A program made the translations under genes and the position numbers. Shown piece after piece: positions 35,870 to 45,437 of a stretch of 64,000 nt of DNA (positions are counted from its first letter, which is position 1; each line of letters opens with the position of its first letter). The notes beneath the pieces were generated by a model. It made no database searches and was not told where the DNA came from. It saw nothing but the letters and a program-made list of their open reading frames with translations. The stretch is taken from the NCBI RefSeq assembly GCF_014836775.1, contig NZ_JACSQD010000004.1:177016-241015 (forward strand), written 5' to 3'. Source of the stretch: Arthrobacter gallicola. Its GTDB lineage: Bacteria > Actinomycetota > Actinomycetes > Actinomycetales > Micrococcaceae.

Positions 35870-38122
35870 ATGGCAGCTCGCAAATCTCCTTTTTTTGACA
35901 CGGCTACCACGCTGGGCAAAATTGTCGCCTTTTTTGGGGTGAGCACACTGTGCGGTGTACTCGCCGCCGGGCTGCTGGTTCCCGCAGCTGCTGCTGCCGG
36001 TACGGCGGCCTCCGGTTCGCTGCAGTTCTTCGACCAGCTGCCGTCGGAACTCCAGCGCGGTGCCCTGGCTCAGCCCTCCAATATCTACGCCAGCGACGGC
36101 TCGCTGATCGCCACCCTGTATGAGGAGAACCGGCAGCCGGTCACGCTGGACGAAGTTTCGCCACACATGGTGGACGCGATGCTGGCCATTGAGGACGACC
36201 GCTACTACGAGCACGGCGGCGTGGACCTGCAGGGCATTTTCAGCGCCATCGTTTCCAACGTCACTTCCGACCGGACCCGCGGCGCCTCGACGATCACCCA
36301 GCAGTACGTGAACAACGTGATCATCGATACCAACCTGCAGGAGGGCGGTGAGGTGGTCTTCAGCGGGCAGAAGACAGTTGGTGACAAGCTGCGCGAGATC
36401 AAGCTGGCCATCGCCGTCGAAAAGGAACTCAGCAAGGACGAGATCCTTGAGGGCTACTTCAACATTGTGCCGTTCAGCGGAACCACGTTCGGTGTTCAGG
36501 CGGCCTCAAGGTACTTCTTCAACGTCGATGCCAAGGATCTGAGCATCGCGCAGTCCGCACTGCTGGCCGGCGTCGTCAACGGTCCCACCTACTACAGTCC
36601 GGAACTGAACCCGGAACGGTCCCTCGAGCGCCGGAACCTGGTGCTGAACGCCATGCTGGACAAGGGCCGCATCACGCAGGAAGAACATGATGCAGCGGTT
36701 GCCACCGGCCTGGAACTGAATCTCACCCCCGTACTGAACGGCTGTGTGGGAGCCGAACAGGCACCCTACTTCTGTGACTACGTCAAGCAGCTGGTGCTCA
36801 ACGACGAGCGCTACGGCGCCACCTACGACGACCGGGATAAGCTGCTGTACCGCGGGGGCCTGAGCATCACCACCACCCTGGACCCGGTGCTGCAGAACGC
36901 GGCCCAGACCGCAATCAATGAGACCGCGAACCCGGACACCACCGACGCTGAGATCGGTCACTCCATGGTCAGCGTGGAGCCGCGGACCGGCAACATCAAG
37001 GTCATGGCGCAGAACACGCGCTACACCCCGGAACTGGCGGCCGGCAACTCGGTGCAGAACTTTAACGTCGACGTCTATCAGGACGGCGATCCGAATAAGT
37101 ACCTCGGCGGCCTCGGCGGGTTCCAGCCCGGATCAACCTACAAACCGTTCACCGTTGCAGCCTGGCTGGACGCGGGCAAGACGCTGAACACCACCCTGAA
37201 CGGCAGCAAACGGACCTACCCGGTGGGTACTCCCTGGAACGCCAGCTGCTACGGCGGAGCGTACATCAGCACCACCGAATGGACGCCCATTAACTACGGC
37301 GACACCAATTACAAAACCACCACCGTCATTGACGGCCTGGCCAACTCCCTCAACACCATCACTCTGGCCGAAGCCCGGGAACTGGACCTCTGCAAGTTCC
37401 AGGAGATCGCCTTCGCTGCCGGCGTTCACAACGGCAAGGGAGCCTCCGGCGAGCGGGAAATGCTTGAAGTGAATCCGCCCTCCACCTTCGGTGGCGGCGG
37501 CGACGCATCCCCGCTGGCCATGGCCACCGGTTTCGCCACGTTTGCCGCTGAAGGCCTCATGTGTGAACCGCGTGCCCTGGTATCCATCAAGACGCCGGAG
37601 GGAACCGACCTGCCCGTGCCGGAGCAGGACTGCAAGCAGGTCATGAAGAAGGAAGTGGCCCAGGGCGTCAATATGGCCACCCAGCGCGTGATGACCAACG
37701 GATCGGGCATCAACCTGCAGGTCGGCGTTCCGATCGCCGGAAAGACCGGCACCAATGACACCCGGTCGCAGACCTGGTTCATGGGCTACAGCACCGGCCT
37801 TTCCACGGCATCCTGGATCGGCAACTGGAAGTCCAACAACACCACCATGTCGGACAAGCTGATCGGCGGCCGGATCTACCCGGAAGTCGACGGCTCGCTG
37901 ATCGCAGGCCCGTCCTGGAAGAACTTCATCCAGCGCGTCGCCGGGCAGTATGAAGCCAATCCGTTCGCCAATCCGCCGGCCAGCGTCGTTGGCCAGACAC
38001 CCGCGCCGCCGCGCTCCACCCCGGCACCCAGTAATTCCGGCCCCGGCAACAACAACGGAAACAACAACCAGGGCAACAACAACAACTCCGGGAACAACGG
38101 GAACAACCAGGACAACGACTAA
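35870..38122 (+). CDS. Bifunctional class A penicillin-binding protein (PonA2-like)
   Basis: A 750-residue cell-wall enzyme anchored by one N-terminal helix (GKIVAFFGVSTLCGVLAAGL). The transglycosylase domain has EDDRYYEHGGVDLQG and GASTITQQYVNN. The transpeptidase domain has the active serine in GSTYKPFT, the SxN motif in ANSLNTITL, and AGKTGTND. It polymerises and cross-links peptidoglycan outside the membrane. The last 40 residues are an Asn/Gly/Gln low-complexity tail (GNNNGNNNQGNNNN and so on) in place of the PASTA domain that some actinobacterial homologues carry. The gene order, next to a metallophosphatase, matches ponA2-Rv3683. Confidence 0.93.
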   Translation: MAARKSPFFDTATTLGKIVAFFGVSTLCGVLAAGLLVPAAAAAGTAASGSLQFFDQLPSELQRGALAQPSNIYASDGSLIATLYEENRQPVTLDEVSPHMVDAMLAIEDDRYYEHGGVDLQGIFSAIVSNVTSDRTRGASTITQQYVNNVIIDTNLQEGGEVVFSGQKTVGDKLREIKLAIAVEKELSKDEILEGYFNIVPFSGTTFGVQAASRYFFNVDAKDLSIAQSALLAGVVNGPTYYSPELNPERSLERRNLVLNAMLDKGRITQEEHDAAVATGLELNLTPVLNGCVGAEQAPYFCDYVKQLVLNDERYGATYDDRDKLLYRGGLSITTTLDPVLQNAAQTAINETANPDTTDAEIGHSMVSVEPRTGNIKVMAQNTRYTPELAAGNSVQNFNVDVYQDGDPNKYLGGLGGFQPGSTYKPFTVAAWLDAGKTLNTTLNGSKRTYPVGTPWNASCYGGAYISTTEWTPINYGDTNYKTTTVIDGLANSLNTITLAEARELDLCKFQEIAFAAGVHNGKGASGEREMLEVNPPSTFGGGGDASPLAMATGFATFAAEGLMCEPRALVSIKTPEGTDLPVPEQDCKQVMKKEVAQGVNMATQRVMTNGSGINLQVGVPIAGKTGTNDTRSQTWFMGYSTGLSTASWIGNWKSNNTTMSDKLIGGRIYPEVDGSLIAGPSWKNFIQRVAGQYEANPFANPPASVVGQTPAPPRSTPAPSNSGPGNNNGNNNQGNNNNSGNNGNNQDND

Positions 38123-38124
38123 CC

Positions 38125-39063
38125 TTGAGGACCACCACTACTCTCCCGGCCCTTAAATCCGCCGCCTGGGTCGCCGGCAGCTTCGCGGCTGCCGGCGCCG
38201 GTGCCCTCGCCTACGGTTCACTGGTTGAACGGAACTTCTTCGGTATCCGCACCGAAACAGTCGGTGTGCTGCCGGCGGGGAGCAAACCCCTGCGCGTCCT
38301 GCACCTCTCCGACATCCACTTCGTGCCGGGGCAGACCCGCAAGACCCGCTGGCTGCGCTCGCTCGCGGACCTCGAGCCCGATCTGGTCGTCAACACCGGG
38401 GATAACCTCAGTCATCTGGACGCGGTGGCGCCGCTGCTGGACGCGCTGAAACCGCTGATGCGGTTCCCAGGCGTGTTTGTCCCGGGCTCCAACGATTACT
38501 ACGCACCGGTGTTTAAGAGCCCGTTCACGTACTTCACCTCACCGTCCAAGCTGCGCAAAGAGCCCCAGACGCTCCCCTACGGACAGATGTTTTCGACCTT
38601 TGGCAACGCAGGCTGGGTGGACCTGACCAACCGGAACCAGTCCATGGTCCTGGGCGGACTCCGCCTGGATTTCTCCGGCGTGGACGATCCGCACTTGAAA
38701 CGCGACCGCTACGCCGGCTTCCCGGCGGGGAGCTCGTCCTCGCACGGCGCCCGGCACCTGCGCATCGGGGTGGCGCATGCCCCGTATCAGCGGGTGCTGG
38801 ATTACTTCACCGACGGCGGGGCCAAGCTCATCCTCGCCGGACACACCCATGGCGGGCAGGTCTGCGTTCCGGGGTACGGTGCGCTGGTCAGCAACTGTGA
38901 CCTGCCAACCTGGCGGGCCAAGGGCCTCACCGATTGGGAGCACAACGGGCGGACGGTTCCGTTGAACGTTTCGGCAGGGATCGGCACCTCCCGCTTCGCG
39001 CCGGTGCGCTTCGCGTGCCGTCCCGAGGCCGTACTGCTGACGCTGACACCGCCGGCAGGCTGA
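38125..39063 (+). CDS. Calcineurin-like metallophosphatase, membrane-linked
   Basis: A 312-residue protein with one N-terminal hydrophobic segment (SAAWVAGSFAAAGAGALAYG), then a calcineurin-type domain. Metal-binding motifs in order are LHLSDIHF, VNTGDN, PGSND, GVAHAP and LAGHTHGGQV. It resembles YkuE/Rv3683 phosphoesterases, some of which act on lipid-linked substrates. The start is TTG at 38125, two bases after the penicillin-binding-protein stop, so both are likely made from one mRNA and act at the envelope. Its substrate is unknown. Confidence 0.9.
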   Translation: MRTTTTLPALKSAAWVAGSFAAAGAGALAYGSLVERNFFGIRTETVGVLPAGSKPLRVLHLSDIHFVPGQTRKTRWLRSLADLEPDLVVNTGDNLSHLDAVAPLLDALKPLMRFPGVFVPGSNDYYAPVFKSPFTYFTSPSKLRKEPQTLPYGQMFSTFGNAGWVDLTNRNQSMVLGGLRLDFSGVDDPHLKRDRYAGFPAGSSSSHGARHLRIGVAHAPYQRVLDYFTDGGAKLILAGHTHGGQVCVPGYGALVSNCDLPTWRAKGLTDWEHNGRTVPLNVSAGIGTSRFAPVRFACRPEAVLLTLTPPAG

Positions 39064-39134
39064 CCCTCCCGGCACGTGGGGAGCCTGCTTCGCCTCCCGG
39101 CAGCTGTGTGCCGGGCGGGGTTCCGGCCCGCGGC

Positions 39135-39174
39135 GTTCTGCTCCGCGGGTTCAGGTTCTGCTCCGCGGGTGCAG
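39135..39174. repeat. 20-bp tandem duplication
   Basis: GTTCTGCTCCGCGGGTTCAG is followed at once by GTTCTGCTCCGCGGGTGCAG, a two-copy repeat with one mismatch. It lies in the gap between the metallophosphatase and the ABC exporter genes, 68 bp before the first exporter start. It may affect the spacing of upstream promoter elements. Confidence 0.85.
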
Positions 39175-39241
39175 TGGCCTACGATTGAGCGGTAACACGG
39201 CCGGCACCCACCGTGCGGCCAGTCCGGTGCGAAGAGGATCC

Positions 39242-41062
39242 ATGCCCCAGCAGACAACTTTGTGGCAGTCCCTGGGGCGTTTGTACCCGCACGTTAAACC
39301 GATCCTGCCCCGCCTGTTCCTGGGATTCCTCTGCGCCATCGGCGCCAGCATTGTCGCGCTGGCCATCCCGCAGGTACTGCGGATCCTGGTGAACTCCTAT
39401 CTGCAGCCCGGGGCGCAGTCCTCCGCACTGTGGTGGGCCACCGGCATTGTGCTGCTGCTCGGAATCCTGGAAGCAGCCTTTATGGCCCTGCGCCGGCAAT
39501 TCGCCATCGCCCCGGCCACCACGGTGGAAACCGGTCTCCGCACCTCGTTCTACCGGCACCTGCAGGACCTCTCCGTCGCGTTCCATGACCGGTGGGGATC
39601 GGGCCAGCTGCTCTCCCGTGCCATGAGCGACCTGAACCTGATCCGCCGCTGGATGGCGTTCGGCGCCATGATGCTGATCGTCACGGCCCTGACCGTGCTG
39701 ATCGGGATCACCATCATGTTTCTCACCAGCTGGCAGCTCGCGCTCGTGTTTGCGCTGGCTGCCGTACCGATCATCGTGTACGGCTTCCGGTTCCGGCGTT
39801 TCTACGGGCGGGTATCCCGGCAGAGCCAGGACCAGGCCGGGGATCTGGCCACCGCCGTGGAGGAATCCGTCCACGGCATCCGCGTGCTCAAGGCCTTCGG
39901 CCGCAGCTCCGAAGCCTTGGACGCGTTTGAGGAACAGGCCCAGGGCCTGCGCCAGACCGAAGTCTTCAAAGCGAACTCGCTGGCCAAGTTCTCTCTGGTC
40001 GTCACCCTGCTGCCCGAGGCCGCGCTGGCGGTGTCCCTGGTCTGGGGCATCCTGCTGGTCAATACAGGGGACCTCAGTATCGGCGCCCTGGTCGCGTTCT
40101 TCGCCACGGCCGCCGTCGTCGCCGGCCCGGTTGAGTCGATGGGCCCGCTGCTCTCCATGACCCTCACGGCGAAAACCGCCATCGACCGGCACTTCGAAGT
40201 CATGGACGCCAAACGCACCATCACTGACCCGGAGCACCCGCGCCGCCCCGCAGAGGTCCATGGCCAGCTGACGTTCGATGACGTCCACTTCGCCTATCCG
40301 GACGCATCCGCGGACCGGGATGACGTGCTCGACGGCGTCACTTTGGACCTGCGCGCGGGTGAAACCATGGCGCTGGTCGGGATCACCGGCAGCGGGAAGT
40401 CCACCATGCTCCAGCTGGTCCCCCGGTTGTACGACGTGACCGGCGGGAGCATCCGGATCGACGGCATCGACCTGCGCCAGTATTCGCTGGAAGAGCTGCG
40501 GTCCATCGTTGCTGTCGCCTTCGAGGACACCACTTTGTTTTCCAGCTCGGTCCGGGACAATGTTCTGCTCGGCGCCGATCCGGCGAACGACGCCGAGGCG
40601 GAACTGCTGCTGCGCGAGGCGCTGGAGGTGGCGCAGGCCCAGTTCGTGTATTCCCTGCCCGACGGCGCTGACACCCTGATCGGGGAGGAAGGACTCAGCC
40701 TTTCCGGGGGCCAGCGCCAGCGGATCGCCCTGGCCCGGGCCATTGCCGCCCGGCCCAGCGTCCTGATTATGGATGACCCGCTCTCTGCCCTCGATGTGCG
40801 TACGGAGGAGCTCGTGGAACACCGGCTGCGTGAGGTCCTGGCCGAGACGACCACCCTGGTGGTCGCGCACCGCCCGTCCACCGTGAGTCTCGCGGACCGC
40901 GTGGCCCTGTTGGAGGGCGGCCGGATCTCCGCGGTGGGCACCCACGCGGAACTGCTGGCCGGCAACGAGCACTACCGCCACGTGATTGCCAGTCTCCCCG
41001 CCACACCGCAGGACCTGGACAGCCAGCTGGAATCTGAGAACGACGGCGGGGTGGTCCTGTGA
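39242..41062 (+). CDS. ABC exporter half-transporter, degenerate-site subunit
   Basis: A 606-residue fused membrane-ATPase protein. Six hydrophobic helices fill residues 20-300. The ATPase has Walker [10 protein letters not shown] (about 380), a canonical signature [16 protein letters not shown] (about 485) and Walker [13 protein letters not shown] (about 510). The catalytic glutamate after Walker B is replaced by aspartate. It overlaps the next gene by four bases (GTGA), whose protein complements this defect, so they almost certainly form a heterodimer like TmrAB, BmrCD or TM287/288. It probably exports a drug or lipid-like compound; the substrate is unknown. ATG 39242 follows AGAGGA. Confidence 0.92.
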   Translation: MPQQTTLWQSLGRLYPHVKPILPRLFLGFLCAIGASIVALAIPQVLRILVNSYLQPGAQSSALWWATGIVLLLGILEAAFMALRRQFAIAPATTVETGLRTSFYRHLQDLSVAFHDRWGSGQLLSRAMSDLNLIRRWMAFGAMMLIVTALTVLIGITIMFLTSWQLALVFALAAVPIIVYGFRFRRFYGRVSRQSQDQAGDLATAVEESVHGIRVLKAFGRSSEALDAFEEQAQGLRQTEVFKANSLAKFSLVVTLLPEAALAVSLVWGILLVNTGDLSIGALVAFFATAAVVAGPVESMGPLLSMTLTAKTAIDRHFEVMDAKRTITDPEHPRRPAEVHGQLTFDDVHFAYPDASADRDDVLDGVTLDLRAGETMALVGITGSGKSTMLQLVPRLYDVTGGSIRIDGIDLRQYSLEELRSIVAVAFEDTTLFSSSVRDNVLLGADPANDAEAELLLREALEVAQAQFVYSLPDGADTLIGEEGLSLSGGQRQRIALARAIAARPSVLIMDDPLSALDVRTEELVEHRLREVLAETTTLVVAHRPSTVSLADRVALLEGGRISAVGTHAELLAGNEHYRHVIASLPATPQDLDSQLESENDGGVVL

Positions 41063-42924
41063 GCCGGTTCAGCATCCGCCGCGGCGGCGCCCCCGTGCCT
41101 GCGGACCCGGCCGTGCCGGGACCCGGAGCAGGAACCGCCGGCGAGGACAACGTTAATCTGGACCGGGCCCAAAGCCAGGCCGTCCGCCGTCGTTCCCTGG
41201 CCCTGCTGCGTTCCCTGCTGCGGCCGAACCGCGGCCGCTTCGTCCTCACCATCGTCCTGGTGGTGCTCTCCCAGGCGGCCCGCGTGGCCGGTCCGGCGAT
41301 CATTGCCTACGGCATCGACCACGCTCTTCCCGCCCTGCGCGCGGGCAGTTCCGTGCCGCTGCTGCTCTCCGGCGGCGGGTACCTGCTGGCGGCAGTCCTG
41401 GCTGCGGCGCTGACCGCAGGCTACGTGCGTTCCACCGCACAGCTGAGCCAGGCGATGCTGCTTGATCTGAGGCTGCGGGTGTTCCGGCACACCCAGCGCC
41501 TGAGCCTGGAATTCCATGAAAAGTACACCTCGGGGCGGATCATCTCGCGGCAGACCTCCGATCTGGAGGCGCTGCGGGAACTGCTCGATTCGGGTATCAG
41601 TTCACTGGCGTCCGGGGCCATGTACATGCTCTTCGTCGCGGTCAGTATCTTCGCTTTGGACTGGCGCACCGGCGTGCTGCTTTGTGTGGCGTTTGTACCG
41701 ATGTACCTGCTCACCCGCTGGTACCAGAAGCGGTCCCAGATTGCCTACCGTGCCTCGCGGGTCACCTCTGCACGGCTGATCGTGCACTTCATTGAGACCA
41801 TGACCGGTATCCGCGCGGTGAAGGCGTTCCGCCGGGAGAACGTCAATGCCCGGAAGAATGATGAGCTTGCGGAGGACTACCGCCGGGCGACCCTGCGTTC
41901 AATCAATCTCAACGGCGTCTTCCAGCCGGGGCTGATCCTGATCGGCAACACCACGGTGGCTGTGGTGCTGCTGGTGGGCGGCTACCGGGTGCTCGACGGC
42001 GGACTGGAGGTGGGCGCACTGCTGGCTCTGCTGCTGTACGCCAAGCGTTTCTTCCAGCCGGTGGACCAGATGGCGATGTTCTACAACTCGTTCCAGTCCG
42101 CCTCGGCTGCACTGGAGAAGGTCTCCGGCCTCCTGGAGGAGATCCCCACGGTTCGTCCGCCCAAGCACCCGGTGCCGCTGCCGGCGGCCAGGGGCGACAT
42201 TCGGTTCGACGGCGTCGAGTTCCGTTACGGCGGAGGTCCTGTCATCCTGCCGCAGCTGGACCTGCACATTCCGGCCGGACAGACCGTGGCCCTGGTGGGC
42301 CAGACAGGTGCCGGGAAATCGACGCTGGCGAAACTGATTGCCCGCTTCTACGATCCGTCCGCCGGAGCGGTACTGCTGGACGGCGTGGATCTGCGGGACC
42401 TGACGCAGCGGGATCTGCGCCGCGCCGTCGTGATGGTGACCCAGGAAGCATTCCTGTTCAGCGGCTCGGTGGCGGAGAACATCGCCCTGGGCAAACCCTC
42501 GGCCTCACAGCAGGAGATCGAGGCTGCGGCCCGCGCCGTGGGAGCGCATGAGTTCATTGAGTCACTACCCGAGGGATATCAGACCGATGTGAACAAACGC
42601 GGCGGCAGGGTCTCCGCCGGGCAGCGCCAACTGATCAGTTTTGCCCGGGCGTTCCTTGCTGATCCGGCGGTGCTGATCCTGGACGAGGCCACGTCCTCCC
42701 TGGATATCCCCAGCGAACGGCTGGTGCAGCAGGGACTGAAATCCCTGCTGGGCAACCGCACGGCACTGATTATTGCGCACCGGCTTTCTACGGTGGAAAT
42801 CGCTGACCGGGTGCTGGTGATGGCTGACGGTGAAGTGGTCGAGGACGGCACCCCGAAGGAGCTCACCAGCGGGGCTGGACGGTTCGCGGCCCTGAATGCC
42901 GCCTGGCAGGATTCCCTCGTCTGA
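41059..42924 (+). CDS. ABC exporter half-transporter, catalytic subunit
   Basis: A 621-residue half-transporter with a 60-residue cytoplasmic extension before six helices. The ATPase has Walker [10 protein letters not shown] (about 415), a degenerate signature [14 protein letters not shown] instead of LSGGQ (about 515), and a normal Walker [13 protein letters not shown] with the catalytic glutamate (about 540). With the upstream subunit, one composite site is fully canonical (this Walker A/B with the partner LSGGQ) and the other doubly degenerate. The GTG start overlaps the upstream stop. tRNA-Pro follows 108 bp downstream. Confidence 0.92.
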   Translation: MSRFSIRRGGAPVPADPAVPGPGAGTAGEDNVNLDRAQSQAVRRRSLALLRSLLRPNRGRFVLTIVLVVLSQAARVAGPAIIAYGIDHALPALRAGSSVPLLLSGGGYLLAAVLAAALTAGYVRSTAQLSQAMLLDLRLRVFRHTQRLSLEFHEKYTSGRIISRQTSDLEALRELLDSGISSLASGAMYMLFVAVSIFALDWRTGVLLCVAFVPMYLLTRWYQKRSQIAYRASRVTSARLIVHFIETMTGIRAVKAFRRENVNARKNDELAEDYRRATLRSINLNGVFQPGLILIGNTTVAVVLLVGGYRVLDGGLEVGALLALLLYAKRFFQPVDQMAMFYNSFQSASAALEKVSGLLEEIPTVRPPKHPVPLPAARGDIRFDGVEFRYGGGPVILPQLDLHIPAGQTVALVGQTGAGKSTLAKLIARFYDPSAGAVLLDGVDLRDLTQRDLRRAVVMVTQEAFLFSGSVAENIALGKPSASQQEIEAAARAVGAHEFIESLPEGYQTDVNKRGGRVSAGQRQLISFARAFLADPAVLILDEATSSLDIPSERLVQQGLKSLLGNRTALIIAHRLSTVEIADRVLVMADGEVVEDGTPKELTSGAGRFAALNAAWQDSLV

Positions 42925-43032
42925 CTTCTTGTTTCACCTGCTCAGCCGCTGAATTTCGCTCTCCCGCAGGTTGTCGAGTACACTTGTAAAGTTGCTTCGG
43001 CGGGAGGGAAACCTTCCAGGAAGCAGTGGTTA

Positions 43033-43109
<77 letters not shown>

Positions 43110-43113
43110 AATC

Positions 43114-43148
43114 AAAAAAGGACCTGCTTTCACAGCGGGTCCTTTTTT
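43114..43148 (+). terminator. Terminator of tRNA-Pro
   Basis: AAAAAAGGACC and GGTCCTTTTTT form the core of a hairpin with a short loop, giving a T run of six on the plus strand and also a run on the minus strand. Confidence 0.9.
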
Positions 43149-43170
43149 ATTGCCTTCTGATGCGTGCGGT

Positions 43171-43217
43171 CCCGCTGCCGGCCGGCTTCGACGAGGGTCA
43201 AGCCGGCCGGCAGCGGG
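43171..43217 (-). terminator. 18-bp perfect hairpin at the end of the acid-sugar operon
   Basis: The arms CCCGCTGCCGGCCGGCTT and AAGCCGGCCGGCAGCGGG pair perfectly around an 11-base loop. It begins six bases after the stop of the last amidohydrolase gene. There is no strong T run right after the stem, but the tRNA terminator follows within 30 bp and could serve as backup. Confidence 0.7.
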
Positions 43218-43222
43218 ATGGG

Positions 43223-44155
43223 TTAAGCGGCGTTTGCCGCGAGGGGGCGGTAGACGCGGTTGGCGGTATCGAAGAAGACAGCCGATTTGCCGGCGTCGCT
43301 CAGGGAGGACGTAATGTCCAGGAAACTCCCCAGCAGTTCGCCATAGGTTGCGAACATACCGTCAACCGGGAAGTTACTGCCGAACATCACGCGGTCGGGC
43401 CCGAAGATCCGGATCATTTCGAGCACCACCTCGCGGTTGAGCGCAGCCGAGAACGGAACCCCCTCGACGCACAGGCCCGAAGCTTTGATGACGACGTTCG
43501 GGCATGCGGCGATCCGTTCCAGCGCCGCCCGCCATCCGTCCACAGTCTCAGGTGAGCGGTCGAGCAGGACTCCCGAGTGGTTGATCACCAGCGTGGTTTC
43601 GGGAAAATCCCTGGCAAGTTCGGTTGCCTCCCCCAGGTTCCACCACGGTGTCTGCAGCTCGAAATGGAGTCCGTAGCGGGCGAGCAGCCCGTACCCTGCG
43701 CGCCACATCGGATCGCTCATCAGGGACCTGCGTCCGGCCATAGCTTCGCTGCGGCTTGCCGCCCCTCCGGGTTTATGCCGCACGCTGCGCACCAGCGGAA
43801 ACGCAGCCTGCGCCGCCAGCGTCGCAGCCACGTCAGGAGCGTCGAGCCAGGCCTGCGCCACGGCAGCTCCCGGATAACCGCTCTCCGCCGCAACGTCAGC
43901 GATGTAGCGGCTCTCCCCGATCGGGTCGGCAGGATCCCACTCCGCTTCCATATACACGCTCGCTGTTACCCGGTGCCCGGCGATGTCTGCCAGGTAATCG
44001 TCCGCCAGATAACTGCGTTTGATCGCGGTGTAATCGCCGTACCGGTGTGGCACCGTGACCTCGGGCGTCAACCACGGGTAGTGATTGCGCTCAAGGTCCC
44101 AGACATGGTGGTGCGCGTCGATTACATCTCCGGCGTATGGAAGAGCGTCAGACAA
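43223..44155 (-). CDS. Amidohydrolase-family lactonase (COG3618 type), copy 1
   Basis: A 310-residue TIM-barrel amidohydrolase. The first metal motif is VIDAHHHVWD, later LVINHSGVLLD, and near the end MFGSNFPVDGM. The family includes sugar-acid lactonases (fuconolactonase, galactarolactone isomerase) and LigI. Many members read GSDWPV in the last motif; here the aspartate is asparagine. By context it probably opens a sugar-acid lactone. The start is TTG at 44155 with AAGGA eight bases upstream, overlapping the transporter stop by eight bases. It is the last gene of a five-gene operon and a distant paralogue of the 46777-47712 gene. Confidence 0.85.
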   Translation of the reverse strand: MSDALPYAGDVIDAHHHVWDLERNHYPWLTPEVTVPHRYGDYTAIKRSYLADDYLADIAGHRVTASVYMEAEWDPADPIGESRYIADVAAESGYPGAAVAQAWLDAPDVAATLAAQAAFPLVRSVRHKPGGAASRSEAMAGRRSLMSDPMWRAGYGLLARYGLHFELQTPWWNLGEATELARDFPETTLVINHSGVLLDRSPETVDGWRAALERIAACPNVVIKASGLCVEGVPFSAALNREVVLEMIRIFGPDRVMFGSNFPVDGMFATYGELLGSFLDITSSLSDAGKSAVFFDTANRVYRPLAANAA

Positions 44156-45437
44156 CGGCCGCGTCCTTTTTGGTTCCGGAGAAGTTAATCGAGAGGGACG
44201 CGGCCAGATAGACGGCTGCGGCGATCGCCAGGAACGCCAGGACGGCTTCGTAGCCGCCGGTCACGTCCAGCAGCACGCCGGCGGCGATCGGCACAATGAT
44301 CCCTGCCGATGTACCCGCAAAGTTCATGGTTCCGCCGACGAGGCCGACCTTCTCCTTTTCTGCGAGCATGGCGGGAATCGTCCAGTACAGGCCACCAAAG
44401 AGGTTGAAGAAAACACCGATGCAGAGCAGGACCACGGCAGTACCCGCGTCGCTGACAAACGGCAGCGCGACGAGGGCGGCAAGGCTGATTGCGCCCGAGC
44501 CGCCGAACAGCAGTTTGAAGGCGAAGTTACGGGAGAACCGCTTTTGGAGGCGGTCGGCCAGGAACCCGCTGAGAATCTCCCCCACCGCGCCGCAGAGGAA
44601 AATGATGAACGTCGCGAACCCCATGGCGGCCAGGTCGAGTCCACGAGCGTTGCTCAGGTAACTGGGCCCCCAGGTAACGAGCCCCCAGAACACCATCGCC
44701 CAGCCGAGGCGGCCAATCACCATGGCGGTGATGTTGGCGCGGCTGACGCCCGGCTTCTCACCTTCCGCTTCGGCGGAGATGCTCACCAGTTCCACCTCGG
44801 CCTCGTTGACGAGCTTGTGCTCACGTGGATGGTTCCGGATGTAAAGAAACACGAGAAATCCGATGACAACCGTAGAGAGGCCGATGATAATGAACGACCA
44901 CCGCCAGGATCCCGTTGAAGCGATCAGCCAGGCGACGAGAAGGCCGCCGAAGGCAGCCCCCAGTGGAGCGCCGCTGTCGATCAGGGTGACGCCGCTCGCC
45001 CTGCGCTTGGGAGGCATCCAGTTGGACACGAGCTTCGACGCGGACGGCATGTACGGCGCTTCGAACGCTCCGAGGCCGAGCCTGGCCAGGATGAGCATGA
45101 CCCCATTTGCTGCGAGCCCGGCGAAGGCGGTGAACATGCCCCAGACGGCGGAGGCGATTCCGATCACCGTACGTGGGCCAAACTTGTCCGCGGCCAGCCC
45201 GCCCGGAATCTGCAGCAGGCAGTAGGTCCAGAAGAAGGCACTGAGGATCACGCCCTGCATGGTTGCTGAGAGTTCAAACTCCTCAACAATCGTCGGCATG
45301 GCAACGCCGAGTGAACTGCGGTCAATCGAGTTCACTGTGTAGAACAGGAACAGGATGATGACGACGCTCCAACGGATGTTCGTCGGCTTTGAGCGGTGCT
45401 TTCCCGTGGCTGAGGTAATGGGTTGTGTTGCACTCAT
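44148..45437 (-). CDS. MFS transporter, anion:cation symporter family, copy 1
   Basis: A 429-residue 12-helix transporter. Landmarks are TVNSIDRSSLGVAMPTIVEE in helix 1, FWTYCLLQIPGGLAADKFG between helices 2 and 3, and ARLGLGAFEAPYMPSASKLV in helix 4. These are typical of the ACS family that imports sugar acids such as glucarate, galactonate and hexuronates (GudP/DgoT/ExuT). The first helix keeps the arginine used for acid binding. It overlaps its neighbours by four and eight bases, so it is cotranscribed with two amidohydrolases and a dehydrogenase. A sugar-acid substrate is inferred from family and context. Confidence 0.88.
   Translation of the reverse strand: MSATQPITSATGKHRSKPTNIRWSVVIILFLFYTVNSIDRSSLGVAMPTIVEEFELSATMQGVILSAFFWTYCLLQIPGGLAADKFGPRTVIGIASAVWGMFTAFAGLAANGVMLILARLGLGAFEAPYMPSASKLVSNWMPPKRRASGVTLIDSGAPLGAAFGGLLVAWLIASTGSWRWSFIIIGLSTVVIGFLVFLYIRNHPREHKLVNEAEVELVSISAEAEGEKPGVSRANITAMVIGRLGWAMVFWGLVTWGPSYLSNARGLDLAAMGFATFIIFLCGAVGEILSGFLADRLQKRFSRNFAFKLLFGGSGAISLAALVALPFVSDAGTAVVLLCIGVFFNLFGGLYWTIPAMLAEKEKVGLVGGTMNFAGTSAGIIVPIAAGVLLDVTGGYEAVLAFLAIAAAVYLAASLSINFSGTKKDAAVV

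Noticed and set aside
39179..40981. 600-codon minus-strand frame opposite the ABC exporter
   Set aside because: Shadow of a gene with full Walker and signature motifs; the translation is low-complexity Gly/Gln/Asp-rich.
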